64,000 nt of DNA from Pholis gunnellus (Eukaryota > Chordata > Actinopteri > Perciformes > Pholidae), in the NCBI GenBank assembly GCA_910591455.2, contig OU342808.1, positions 7,711,404-7,775,403 on the forward strand, in the 5' to 3' direction. The notes beneath the pieces are model-generated. The model saw nothing but the letters and a program-made list of their open reading frames with translations. It did no database searches and was not told the DNA's origin. Of the stretch, positions 63,711 to 64,000 are shown piece by piece. How positions within the stretch are numbered: the stretch's first letter is position 1; each line of letters starts with the position of its first letter. Both the position numbers and the translations under genes were made by a program.

Positions 63711-64000
63711 GAAAGAACACGAGCCACAACACATTGTATCATTTCCTTAAATCATCACTCTTCACTCTGAGGAAAACTATGGAAAGAATATTTTGTATTG
63801 ATTTGAAGGACAAAGGTGATTTTGGTTTGTTTGAGTTTTAACTCCTCATACAAGTCAGCCCAAAGCCAACAGGCCCCGACAGTGAAGGCCTGATCATTTT
63901 TTGTCTTTAACCTAGACTGAAGACTGCCGTGCCTGGGGGCTTAAGGCAATGCTTTGGGTTAAAAGGGCTGTGCTGGACAAAAACAAGAACTAACAATGCT

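Overview
The window looks like nuclear DNA of a teleost fish. It is dense in CA/GT, GA and AT microsatellites and carries remnants of fish-type DNA transposons, a retrovirus-like element and a LINE. Its one recognisable gene has vertebrate exon-intron structure. I see no prokaryotic operon, CRISPR array, rRNA or intact tRNA gene. Nearly all open reading frames here are chance frames in non-coding DNA.

The only gene I can support is the 3' half of an ephrin-A5 gene (efna5; I cannot tell the a from the b paralog) on the + strand. The window opens inside a long intron. Three coding exons follow: 4689-4754 (66 bp), 5143-5223 (81 bp) and 6737-6861 (last coding exon, TAG stop). Together they encode the end of the Eph-receptor-binding domain, the linker and the hydrophobic GPI-anchor signal. 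The 81-bp exon keeps the frame whether included or skipped. A long 3' UTR, about 4.35 kb, runs to a canonical poly(A) signal at 11193-11198 and holds four Pumilio-type sites.

From about 11.2 kb to 64 kb I find no convincing gene. This is a gene-poor flank of mostly single-copy, AT-leaning sequence. Recognisable pieces are: a degraded AT-rich minisatellite with an inverted segment (15.76-16.4 kb); a decayed, internally deleted retroviral pol remnant on the - strand (about 17.9-19.5 kb); a widespread teleost dispersed repeat (28.07-28.29 kb); the left end of a hAT-like transposon (45.6 kb); a 47-bp tandem duplication (49.29 kb); a small LINE reverse-transcriptase fragment (50.88 kb); a 0.5-kb inverted-repeat element (60.57-61.08 kb); and an apparently full-length 0.94-kb non-autonomous hAT-like element (61.71-62.65 kb).

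The less expected signals are short and possibly regulatory. They are a perfect 12-bp-arm palindrome of two opposed SOX motifs (36.87 kb), two exact PBX-MEIS decamers (12.58 and 25.14 kb), a 20-bp-arm GC-rich hairpin (24.93-25.01 kb), and one splice-site-bounded open segment with a hydrophobic stretch (24.15-24.29 kb). I found no strong case for a new multi-gene system.
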